The notes under the pieces were generated by a model, which was given only the letters and a program-made list of their open reading frames with translations, was not told where the DNA came from and made no database searches. From contig BQUP01000007.1 in the NCBI GenBank assembly GCA_022835595.1, positions 434,001-498,000 on the forward strand: a DNA stretch of 64,000 nt, written 5' to 3'. Positions 11,074 to 21,342 of this stretch are shown here, in pieces (positions within the stretch are counted from its first letter, which is position 1; every line of letters begins with the position of its first letter). Position numbers and translations under genes: made by a program. Origin of the DNA: Cystobasidium ongulense. Its lineage: Eukaryota > Basidiomycota > Cystobasidiomycetes > Cystobasidiales > Cystobasidiaceae.

Positions 11074-11994
11074 ATGGACGCCAACAATCGTACAAGTGGT
11101 GGATCAAGGCAAGATGAACAAGGGCAGCGGGAAAAAGAAGACCTTCAGCAGCAGGTGTGGGATGCCCTCGACAGCTTCGACTCGTGAGCGCCACCGACAG
11201 TGGAACCATGTACGAAATGAATATACTGACTTCCATGTGCTAAACCATCTCCATCAGCGAGCCACCGTTCACGATACAACGCCTAGCTGAATTAGCCTGG
11301 GAACCGACCAAGAACTACACTTCTGCCATCAAGTACCTTCGCGCGTTACAACGAACTCTCAAGGTGTCTTCCGGCGTGTCTGCTTATGTCGCCGATACAT
11401 TTGCACTATCTCCAGGTCCTGCCGAAACTTCAATGTTAGGTCACGCTTCAACGATATCGTCCAATTCAACAAGTCCGATGCTACGCTCATCAGCTTCTCC
11501 TTCGGCTTCTCCTCTACTTTCACCGATACCATGGATCACATCCGCTTTCGAGGACTCAGAAGGTGATGAGATGCACCCTGAGGCTTCATCGTCATCTCCG
11601 CATACGACGCCTATGAATGGACACGATTCCTCGTTGGCTGAGGGAGGCTCGCCTTCATTGCCAGCAATCTCCCCTACGGGCGGTCGAGTAGACGAGGTGA
11701 GTTCCGCTACTATATTCCGAACATGTCGTATTTGGTAGCACAAGCTCACTTCTCGCTGCTTCATTAGCTCGACCCACTGCCTCCAAGCCAGATTGCGCCT
11801 CAAGCGAGTGGTAAGTATTAAATAGGACAATCATTCACCATACACGGCTGAATATGCTCTTTTCTCCTGCAGGAATGGCTGATCATCCAGAGCCAATAAC
11901 GGACCCACAGGGTAGCCCGCCTCGTAATTCCAAATCTCCGGATCTTGCAGGCAGTCCACCGCATGGGCAGCATGGTCGTCGACCAAGTTTCTAG
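11074..11994 (+). CDS. PSY4: Protein phosphatase 4 regulatory subunit 2 (PPP4R2/Psy4-like)
   Basis: Regulatory subunit that directs PP4 phosphatase to targets such as phosphorylated H2A/H2AX in DNA-damage recovery. The diagnostic core is present: PPFTIQRLAELAWEP then KNYTSAIKYLRALQRTL, matching the PFTIQRLCEL...RNYT block of PPP4R2. Introns at about 11188-11260, 11697-11767 and 11812-11873 join in frame, and the protein ends HGQHGRRPSF before TAG. The tail is Ser/Pro-rich with an acidic DSEGDEMHPE patch. The N-terminal helical domain of roughly 100 residues usual in the family is missing from this model. Either the true start lies in unrecognised exons upstream, or the gene is N-terminally short. 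The start is therefore uncertain. Confidence 0.78.
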
Positions 11995-12552
11995 GATTAC
12001 CTGCCATACTATAACGGGGGTACAGGCGGTTCGTCATCGAATTGCGGTCAAGTAATGCTTGTCCAAGTATAGGGATCTGCACCACCCATTCCAATCACCA
12101 AGGCTATCTGCGTTGCGCCCAACGAATGAACTCCACATGAGGATGCATTGTCTGCTATTAAGGCAGCTTCCTATCGTGTAATGTGACCTATACTCGAGCG
12201 AGCTCTTCAGGAGGGTGCGGAGACTGCTAGCTCAGGAAGCGGAAGCCGTAGCGCCTAGCAAGGCTAGATCAGCAGGATGCAGAAGCTGGAAGCTGTTAAC
12301 AGCATTGCGCGAAAGTATTAATGTGGAGCTTTGTCGCTGTAATAGCCCAGTGTTCAGATGCACTTGCAACGCTGCTCAACCTCTGTTCAGACCATGATGT
12401 CTCTGACTCTCTCGTGCGCAAGTAGCAGTGCCTTTTGTAAAAATGCAGATGTCCTCACTAGGGACGAACGCCACACCGACGCGTGCGCTGCTCGGCGTCT
12501 GTAGGCATGGTTTGCTTTTTGCTTCTGCACAAAAGCACACTCTCAAGCTTCG
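11995..12552 (+). other. Spacer between PPP4R2-like and SET-domain genes
   Basis: Both flanking genes point right, so this holds the 3' UTR of one and the promoter of the other. Short open frames on both strands have no recognisable motif and no consistent splice signals. Confidence 0.35.
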
Positions 12553-14245
12553 ATGGCGATGTCTTCGCTGGATGGCAAGCTCTACCAGGATACCCCGTTG
12601 GGCGAATGGTTCCAAGGCAAGAAGGGCATTGTGCATCAATCACTTGTCTTTCGAAGAGGTAAAGCCGATCGACTTGCATTGTATCTGAAATGAACGACTA
12701 ATGCTCGAATTCAATACGCAGAGGCTACTGGACACCGCTTAGAAGCAGCGAGTGACATCAAAGCTTCCACAGAGCTCGTCTCAATGCCCTACGAGCTGGC
12801 AGTCACGCCGAAAATGATCCGGGCAACACTTCCTGCAGAATTGACGGAAGGTCTAGGCAGCCGCACCGTGATATGCCTGTACCTCATGATGCATGATTTA
12901 GCGCTGGAGGGTGTCTCCATACCGTTTGACCTCAAGCATATCGAGTACGCTAAAACGCTGCCTCGTCCGGAACAACTCCAAACTGCAATGTGGTTCACAG
13001 AAGCCGAATTCGAATTATTAAATGGTTCTAATCTATATCCTGCCGTACTTGATCGTCGTGAGGAATGGCAAGCCAAGCACAAATACATGCTCAAAAAGCT
13101 AGACGGCAAATTACCGTTTGATTTGAGTCTGTTTTCGTGGTAAGCAGAGAGAGCGACCTTGCTTTGAGGGCTTTACTGACTAAAGCCGCACACACACACG
13201 TATAGGAAACGCTACTTATGGGCACAAACTACGCTGTCCTCACGAGCTTTCCCTTCGTACCTCCTCGACGGAGAGCGAGAGAATGCTACGCAAATATTCC
13301 TGCCTTGTATTGACGTGTTCAATCACAAACACGCCACTGCGGTCACTTGGTTCAGCGATCACAAGAACCAGAAGATGCAGCTGATCACAGACGAGCCTAT
13401 TCCCGCTGGTACGCCAATACTCATAGATTTCCTGTGACTCATGGCTGACGGCGTTCCTCCTATTTACTAGGCAACGAAGTCTTCAATAACTATGGAGCAA
13501 AACCGAATGACGAGCTTATGCTAGGCTATGGTTTCGTGATGCAAGATAATCCTTCCGATATCGTTTCTTTACGATTTGGAGCTCAAGGCGATGATGAGCG
13601 GATAAAACTCCTCGAGCGGCTCAAAATACCGATATCAAAATCGCATTACATCCGAAAAGATTACGAGTCTATACCTGAGGCACTCAAAGCTCAAGTCAGA
13701 GTTCTAGTCGCGGATGAAACGGAAGTAGCACAAATACAGTCGAGAACGAACAATGTCGAGACTTCAGATGATGTTTGGAAGGCCGCTTTGGAGTTTGTCA
13801 GCTGGCCTAATGAGCTTGAAATGCTAGATCAGCTCGCTGGCATGTTCGAAGCCAAGCTAGTTAGTGTTCAGAGAGCTCTCGACAGAACTCAGGCTGCATC
13901 TAGAATTACCAACGGCAAGAAACGACAGCGATCAGCAAGTCCTCAGCAATCAACGACGAACGGTACAGACGAAATCGACCAGCAGACGATAAGGGAAAAC
14001 ATCAGAGAGATGATAGAAATCTATCTTCAAGGTGAGCCAAAGTGTCAGATTCACTTTCTGCCTCAGTTCGAGTAGCTAAATACATCCCCTTCGTCCCGGA
14101 TTTAGGTCAAATCGAACTTTTGCAGCATTGCCTCGCAGTACAAGGTCAAGAATTTGATGCTACAGTAGCAAAAGCCCGTGCAGATGGTTTCGAGGTGGAG
14201 GAGGAAGACGAAGAGGAAACGTCAGAGGAAGAAGAAAAGGAATGA
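12553..14245 (+). CDS. SET-domain lysine methyltransferase (Rubisco-LSMT/SETD6-like class)
   Basis: S-adenosylmethionine-dependent protein lysine methyltransferase of the class with a split SET domain followed by an LSMT substrate-binding domain; the target is unknown. N-terminal GEWFQGKKGIVHQS, then an I-SET insert (LYLMMHDLALEG, MWFTEAEFELLNGSNLY), WKRYLWAQTTLSSRAF, CIDVFNHKHATAVTWF with the conserved FNH, and the C-terminal SET signature EPIPAGNEVFNNYGAKPNDE ending in the SAM-binding YG. Five exons join in phase; introns lie near 12660-12720, 13142-13205, 13410-13471 and 14031-14106. The protein ends in a Glu-rich tail (DEEETSEEEEKE). Two near-adjacent ATGs (12553, 12559) are possible. It resembles the ribosomal-protein methylating Rkm family, but no specific substrate can be assigned. 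Confidence 0.88.
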
Positions 14246-14350
14246 AGAAGAAATTGTTCTCGATCTGCCACAGAGAAGTCTGAATTGCATGATTGTGCAA
14301 TGAAGCTCAAGCATGAGGGCAGGCAATCTGGAAGAACTATATGAAATATG

Positions 14351-16764
14351 CTACAAGCCATAACGAGCGTCCCTACCAGCTAAAGGAGACGCTTCAAAAG
14401 GCTGACTCTCCAACAAATTACCACCATGCAATGTGACCATATCATTTTGAGCTTGCAATCTGAACAAGTGCGCTTGTCGAACTTGGGGATCTAGATTATC
14501 GGCTGGATTCAGTCCAAATCGAGGATGACCAGGATCATTTGAAGCCCTTCCTTTCTTGGCTCCAAACAGAGTTTCATCGTCTAGAGAACGTGAGTTATCA
14601 GAAAAAGAGTCACCCTCGTCTTCACCTGCTTCTCTTTCGTCATTTAACGGGACTTGGGCTGGCTCATCAAAGCCGGAATTATCATCGTCTTCTTCACCAG
14701 ATTGACCTTCGAATGAATCGCCCCAGTCATCACCATGTCCGCTTGCCTGGCCAATATCGTTATATTCAAGAAGCTCATCCCCTTCGTCGGCTAGATGGCC
14801 GAAATTGGGTTGAGGAGGCGGAGGAGCCAACGCTGCTTCTTCGTCGTCGAATTCTGCTTCGAAGCTATCATCACCCTCAGCTGGGGGTACAAGCAATCGA
14901 GAGCGCTGAGACTGTCCCTCGTGTGATACAGGTATAGGCTTTTGCGCACTACCAGGAGGGGGGAACTGCACTGTATAGCCACGAGTAGCCCAATTCTTAA
15001 CGACACTAGGAGGATCGAGAGGCGGACTATCCATCCCAGCGTCTTCCCAATTGCTCCCATCGCGTAATGAAGCTTTCTGTAGTACATCACGGGTGATGAG
15101 TCGGGCCGCTTCTTTAGCTGGTGTTCGGCTCAGTCGAGATTTATACGCGCTAAATGCGGGCGGTTGATATGCTTCTCCTGCAGCTCCGGCAATGGATGTA
15201 CCAGGCTCGTCACGGAATATACTGTTATCGAAGAGAGAATCGGAAGAGATCCATGATGGGAGAGCACCTTTGGCTGATTGAGCAGTACGAAGGTGCGAGG
15301 CAGAGCGTTGTGTTGCGATTTCGGGATTGCGAGTTGATGCAGGTTTCTTTTGAGGGCTTTCGAAAGACGAAAGAGCAGCTTTAGACAAGTCTGCAAGTCC
15401 ATTCCAATCGCTCGGTAAGTCTGTAGGATAGAAACCTGTTTCCTGACCTTGATCTCGATTCTGACTTTTACCAGCTTTGTTAATAGACTTGGAAAGTCTC
15501 TTGGCTGCTGGAGTAGACAGATTCGGACGTCCATCCTTTCCGACCAGGTTTTTCATCAAGACTTTCTGAAGAAGTGCGTTTTGATTGCTACTTGATGTAC
15601 GATGGGGCATGCCCGGACGCGTATCACCGCCTGATGGGCCTCCCAGGGAAGATAGGTCGCCCAAAGTTGACATGCCTGCGGGTGTATCTGGAACCGTACT
15701 AGAAGTGTCAACCGAGTCCTCGTCCCTGTCTGTCGCTGAGTAAGCTTTGCCTTTCCCTTTATCGTGTGTAGTAAGGAGAGGAGCTTGACTATATTGCTGT
15801 GTAAGTCGTTCGCGAGGATGTTGGAACGAAGTAGTCTGTAAAGCAGGTCTTTCGAAATCCGGTGAATCCATAGAAAGGTCTCGCAATCTAGTTTGTTGCA
15901 CTTTATATTGTTCTTTCAGTTGTGCCTCCTGCTGCTGCTGCTGCTGTCGGTGTTGCTGCTGCTGTTTCTTTGCTGCAATGCTGCTAGGTGCAAATGGAGG
16001 TGCATGATACGAGCTTGAGGTAGAATACGAAGCATCAATTTTGACTCTTTGAATATCCTGACGTAGCTGTTCGAATGGGGAGGTATCTTCTGCCCATGAT
16101 GGTTCTATTCCTGTTCCGTCTGCAGCCTTGCCTGGTCTACGAGGAGGAACGACGAATTCGTGTTGTGCCGATGGCTCCTCGCCTAGTTCTTCATCTGAAG
16201 AGGACGGGGGAGTTGTAGATACGCGCTTGCTCTTGTGACTTTTAGGCTTGGTTGTCGTCGCTGGCTTGACGATAGCTGTCGTGTCGCCTTCTTCACCACT
16301 AGAGTCGCTGTTGTGCGGCTCTTTTGCAGTTGTGTCGGCTGCTTCGCCTTCAAGGTCTCCAGCGTCGGAACCATCTCCAGAACCAGCGTGAACACCAGCA
16401 GACGCTTCGAAGAAGGCCTTCCAAAGCTATGAAAGGCGGATTGCATCAGCTGCTGGCTGCATGCATTGCATGTGCATGATCGCGTCTCGAAGCAATAACG
16501 GCCGCTATCAATCAACAAGGCACAACGCACCTTTACAGAATCCCAGATCTGCTTGCTTCCTCGGCCATATCTCTCAACGATGGGAATAAGCACGTCTGTG
16601 ACTATCCTCGTCGTCTCTACAAAGTTTGCGTCGATGCTTTGGAGCGTGCTGAGGATGTTTTGGTCGAGCTCTTCGCACGCAGCGGCGCAGGCTGCAGGAC
16701 TGAGCCGAGCGACTTCTTCGCGCAATAGCAGCCGTGGATTTTGAGGGTCATACAGACGCGACAT
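14351..16764 (-). CDS. ASK1: DASH complex subunit Ask1
   Basis: Outer-kinetochore DASH/Dam1 ring subunit that couples kinetochores to spindle microtubules in fungi. Exon 1 (16764-16531, 78 codons) carries the Ask1 signature: LDQNILSTLQSIDANF, RIVTDVLIPIVERYGRGSKQ and WDSVK. Exon 2 (16426-14351) continues LWKAFFEASAGVHAG and stays open for 692 codons, giving 769 residues in all. Beyond the first 100 residues the protein is acidic, Ser/Pro-rich and probably disordered, with a Gln/His run (two CAG-rich tracts around 15930-15965). Many SP sites fit the CDK regulation known for Ask1. A longer N terminus would add about 31 basic residues upstream of MSRLYDPQNPRLL, but the shorter start matches the family. 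Confidence 0.92.
15928..15968 (-). repeat. CAG/CAA repeat encoding poly-Gln in ASK1
   Basis: Two runs of CAG/CAA codons interrupted by a His-Arg pair encode a stretch of about a dozen glutamines within the disordered middle of Ask1. Such tracts commonly vary in length between strains. Confidence 0.7.
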
Positions 16765-17353
16765 GGCAGTCGCTTGAGGCAGTGTTGGTGCTGTTGCTGC
16801 TCTTATCGCATTGCAGCGGCGAGCTGTCGTCTTCAAGTTCAGTTGCGCCGAAAGCAAGCCGCGACCAGCAGCAGTCCGTCGATACCGGGTGCTGACCCAA
16901 TGATTCCATTCTCATTGTGCAGAAACACACACTATCTCCCTGCAAACTCGCTCTGCACAGCAAGCCCGCTGCGAACAAGCTGCATTAGGATAGACTTGTT
17001 TACGCGCTGCAGATGCTTTGTAAGCAGTGTACCCGATGACTAAGCCACTATTGCCGACACTTGCTTGCCAGCAAGAGTGCCAAATCATGCAGATGGATGC
17101 TACAAACCATCTGACACGGGCGAATATTCACAACTTTGGATCATCTATAAGTCCCACCTGCGACATCCTGCTAGGATAGCTATGACGGTACGATCTTCCC
17201 TCGCAAGCAAGCGGGGCTGAGGATAACCGCGGCCGGCTTTCTCATCGACTGGGATAACAAGCGACTTCGTTGTCTTCGACAGACCGCTCTTTTCTCTGTT
17301 CCAGCTACTCCCTGCACCGCGTCCCTACACCCTGCCAGATAATACCGTCCATC
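16765..17353. promoter_or_regulatory. Divergent promoter between ASK1 and the GST gene
   Basis: About 590 bases between divergent starts. A TATA-like CATCTATAAGTCCC lies near 17140-17155, some 200 bases before the GST ATG. No gene or repeat is recognised. Confidence 0.4.
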
Positions 17354-18459
17354 ATGTCCAAGAAAGGTGTCATTTATACTTCGCCCAGGTAGGGATAGTG
17401 AAGCACGCGTTTTTACAAGTATAGCTGACCTACCACCTTGTACAGCGCCTTCCCTAATCCTCAGAGGGTGAGGCTCATGATGTTGGAGAAGGGGATTGCA
17501 GACGAATACGATGAGCACATCCTCGGTATGACCGAAAAGGGAGAGCAAAAGTCATGGAGTGAGTGAAGGATGGACAGCTTGATTATTGCCCCCATACTTA
17601 CTAACGGATCCACAGAATACAACAAGGTCAACCCCTGGGGTAAGCAGCCTGGAGCTTTCTAGTTTTATCTCACAGACTTTCAACGGTCTGATCTTTCCGT
17701 TATCTGCTGTAAACAATAGGCGAAACTCCAGCACTCAGATTGTCTGACGGTACATGCATTTCCGAAGCCACCGGAATAGCAAGATACTTGGATAATGTTC
17801 ATCCAGGCCGTAAGATCATGGGTGAGACACCTCTCGAGCAGGGGTAAGTCGCAGCTACGGCAAAAGATATTGTTAGTGTAAGTGTAAGCCTAATCCCGTA
17901 CACTTCATCACTATTTCAGCCTCGACCAGCAGTGGGACCAGCGAGTCTGGGTTCACCTCCTTTACAGACTTACTGTAGCTTTCCACGTCAAGCACCATGA
18001 TAAGTCCACCATTGTATTATTCCAACCTTTCGTTACATTCGAGCTAATTTCCTATTCTGCCTCTTCTCCACGCCTAGGGGAAGCTCTAGAATTGACTTCA
18101 AACCCTCAATGGGGAGAACACTGTCGCAAAGAAGCGCTCTCAATGGCGTCACAATTAGACAGACACTTATCAGATGGTAAAAGTTGGTTGTTAGGTGGAA
18201 ACGAGCCTACTTTTAGTGATATCACACTTGTTACCGCTATTGCGTTCGGTAAATTTGGTCCAATGGAAACTGATCTTACTCATCGTTTCGAATTCTTGGA
18301 TAAATATTGGCAGAGATGGCAGGAACGGGACAGTTTCAAGGTAATGTCGTTGCGCGTTTCTTATACCCGGACCAAGGTGGCTGATTCTTTCTGGGCATTA
18401 TTCAGGTCGGCTACGCTGATGGAGGTGGTATCGCCGAGCTTGACCATCTGAAGAAGTAA
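17354..18459 (+). CDS. Glutathione S-transferase
   Basis: Cytosolic GST-fold enzyme of roughly 235 residues that conjugates glutathione to electrophiles. Start MSKKGVIYTSPSAFPNPQRV gives the thioredoxin-fold N terminus. It is followed by NKVNPWGETPALRLSDG with the cis-Pro, then ISEATGIARYLDNVHPGR, the glutathione-binding E-S/A motif. The C-terminal helical domain includes LLYRLTVAFHVKHH, MASQLDRHLSDGKSWLLGG and EPTFSDITLVTAIAFGKFG with the N-capping box aspartate. It ends YADGGGIAELDHLKK. About six short introns break the gene, the first within codon 12. It is close to the fungal Ure2/GstA-like or fungal-specific GST groups; class is not assigned. It is tail-to-tail with alpha-tubulin. Confidence 0.9.
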
Positions 18460-18836
18460 GAGATCAGCTGGCGGATGATTTGAAGATGTAGCGTTCGAAA
18501 TGGAGAAATCCATCCCGGTATGTCGAGATAATGTACTCGCGCAAGAACAGTGAAATGTCAGATAAAACAGCAATGTGATCTGCCAGAGCCCATATATAGA
18601 GACCGCCAGACTATTCTCGCTCATGTGCCAGCTGGCTCATAGGCAATAAGGTGTACTTGCTCTGTTAGAAATGACCCTCTTCAATTATACTGATCGAATA
18701 AAAGCAACAACGGCTGACCGAGAAAGGGAGAAATATCAAAGTGTTTAAAGCAAACCGGGGATTTCAACAGACAAGGATGAGCGGAATTGACGAGAGCACT
18801 GACTAGAATAGCAGGTGCTTCTACGTAAATGCACAT
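18460..18836. other. Convergent 3' intergenic region (GST / alpha-tubulin)
   Basis: About 380 bases between two stop codons, expected to hold both polyadenylation regions. Nothing else is recognised. Confidence 0.4.
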
Positions 18837-21029
18837 CTAGTACTCCTCCTCAGCGACTTCCTGGTCTAGACCGACCTCTTCGTAATCCTTCTCTAGAGCA
18901 GCTAGATCCTCACGAGCTTCAGAGAATTCACCTTCCTCCATACCCTCACCAACGAACCAATGAACGAAAGCACGCTTGCTGTATAGAAGATCGAACTTGT
19001 GGTCGAGAGCGCCCCAGGCACCAGCGATGGCGGTGGTGTTGGACAACATGCACAGGGATCGAGTGACAGGTGCAAGGTCACCACCTGGGACGAAGGCAGG
19101 CGGCTCGTTGCAGATACCGAGCTTGAAACCTGTAGGGCACCAGTCGACGAAGCTGATTGTTCGCTTGGTCTTGATGGACGCGACAGCGGCGTTGCAGTCC
19201 TTCGGGACGATGTCACCTCTAAAGCCGAGACCGCATGGTCAGCATTCGGACACAGTGGGCGCATTGAGCTGATTGTGAGTGTAGGATACTCACCGGTAGA
19301 GGAGAGCGCAAGCCATGTACTTGCCCTGGCGGGGATCGCACTTGACCATCTGATTGTTAGGCTCAAAGCATGAGAAGGTCATCTCGGCAACGCTGTTGCT
19401 TTCGTGGGAAGACTTCTCAGCGGAGATAATGGGAGCGTCTAGGTAGTTGAGAGAGTCAGTATCCAACGGAACTTTACTACATAATGTGTTTCAATCTCGC
19501 GCACAAGTAGCCAGAGGGAAATGGATTCTGCGGTGGGTAAGGACGTGAGCATGAGTATGAATGAAGATGCAACAAGTCAGTGACACACCTTGGGAAAGGA
19601 ACCAAATTGGTCTGGAACTCGTTCAAATCGACGTTTAGGGCACCATCGAATCGTAGAGAGCAGGTGATGGATGAGACGACCTGAGCAATAAGTCTGTTGA
19701 GGTTGGTGAACGAAGGAGATTGAATTCCTAAGTTACGTCTGCAGATGTCGTAGATAGCCTCATTATCGACCATGAAAGAGCAGTCAACGTGTTCGAGGGT
19801 GGTGTGGGTGGTAAGAACCGAGTTGTAGGGCTCAACGACGGAAGAGCTCATTCGAGGAGCTGGGTAGACAGCGAACTCGAGCTTAGACTTTTTGCCGTAG
19901 TCGGTAGAGAGTCGCTCGAGGAGCAGAGCACCGAAACCGGAACCGGTACCACCACCGAACGAGTGGAAGACGAAGAAGCCTGTTTGATATAAGTGACGTT
20001 AGCTATGCCTTCATTAGCAGAGTGGCTCGTGGCATCTGCTTACCTTGTAGGCCTGAGCAGGCATCAGCGAGCTTGCGGAGTCGGTCGAGAACGGTGTCGA
20101 TGAGCTCCTTGCCGACGCTGTAATTCAAGAATGTGACTTGAGTATAAAGGGCTAACGACATCTGCTACAGGTCACTCACGTGTAGTGACCACGGGCATCT
20201 ATAGAAGTATAGGGCAATTAGTATGCATGGCAAGCGTTCCTGGTACGAGGAGCTACATACAATTGTTTGCAGCATCTTCTTTGCCGGTGACGAGAGCTAT
20301 TGAAGAGATGAAGGCAGATAAGCAGCGTACTCGAGTGGGTGTATACGTGGCCTAGACGCACTCTCGGGGTGGAAGAGGGATCTGTATTTTCCGGTTCTGA
20401 CTTCATCGACTACATTGGGCTCGAGACTGTAGATCAAGGAAGCTTGTCAGAACAGCAATTAATTCAGCAAGGGTGAATGATAGTCACTCGACGTAGATGG
20501 AGCGGGGAACGTATTTGCCGCTCCCAGTCTCTGAGAAAAAGGTCGAGAAGCTGCTTGAAGCGATGGGAACAGCAATTGGCGTCAGATATCGAAATGCACG
20601 ACGTAAAATCCTCTCTCTCCCCAAATTGGAATCACGCCATGTTTAGCAAACTAGACACACCCGTCATCGCTCTTGCCGTTTGCAGCTTCGATACGTCCGT
20701 CTGGCTGCAGGTTGGAGAAGCGCGCGTTTTGTTGAACAGACAGGAGCGTATTGGAGGCGTGTGCGAGGAAGAGACGGAGTTGAGTCGAGGGAGGACAGGA
20801 CGTAAGTAAAGCACAAGAGAGCATCAATGCGAGAAGAAGAAAACTGAACTTACGCTTAATCCGTGTTCTAAGGTGTAGAGTTCCCAGCAGGCTGTTCAAA
20901 CCGAGTCGCACTTTCCCATCAGCAAATGCGCGAAACTCGGCCTCCAGGCCTCTAGAGACTACGGGACGACGAACCATTGCCCAGCTGGACTCCAGCCTGT
21001 CCAACATGCACACTAATAACCTCGCGCAT
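18837..21029 (-). CDS. TUB1: Alpha-tubulin
   Basis: Alpha subunit of the microtubule heterodimer. Exon 1 (ATG 21029) encodes [18 protein letters not shown] and is followed by an intron of about 85 bases with a GTTCGT donor. Later exons give [57 protein letters not shown] and the tubulin GTP signature [16 protein letters not shown]. They continue with [33 protein letters not shown] and the C terminus [19 protein letters not shown]. The final tyrosine keeps the tyrosination-type EEY end read by CAP-Gly proteins. The gene is heavily split and its start is divergent from the XLF-like gene, 313 bases away. Its promoter, first exon and first intron are duplicated near 30.2-30.6 kb. Confidence 0.97.
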
Positions 21030-21276
21030 GGTATCACCTTGTTCTAGCTTGTTCTGGTGTCCTGGGAAGGTTTGCGAAATGCACAAGCGATGGCAGACAA
21101 GGTCAGACCAGGACCCAGCATGACGGGACCTCAGAACAGCGATACGAGACTCAGACTCACAGGTAAGTAATACGAATAGACTGATAGTCTTGCTGGATCA
21201 ACTCTGCTTGTGCTCGTTGTTACGCGGAGCTGCAAGTGAGTCGATGGGCGTCTTTGTTGATTGATTGGCAAGAGGG
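20888..21276 (-). repeat. Source copy of the alpha-tubulin 5' segmental duplication
   Basis: This stretch holds the tubulin promoter, exon 1 and intron 1. It is repeated in the opposite orientation (relative to the window) at about 30175-30567. By eye I count roughly a dozen single-base differences over about 380 bases, mostly transitions. Homology stops at or just after the intron 1 acceptor. Confidence 0.88.
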
Positions 21277-21342
21277 AAACACGCGGGCGAAGAAGCAGGC
21301 GGCTTTTCAAGGTGAGGCGAAACAGGGCGCAAGCTGGCAGCA
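21030..21342. promoter_or_regulatory. Shared bidirectional promoter of alpha-tubulin and the XLF-like gene
   Basis: Only 313 bases separate the two divergent ATGs, so they probably share promoter DNA. Most of it (to about 21276) was copied to the 30 kb locus. A CCAATCAATCAA element near 21262-21274 (minus sense) resembles a CCAAT box. Confidence 0.55.
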
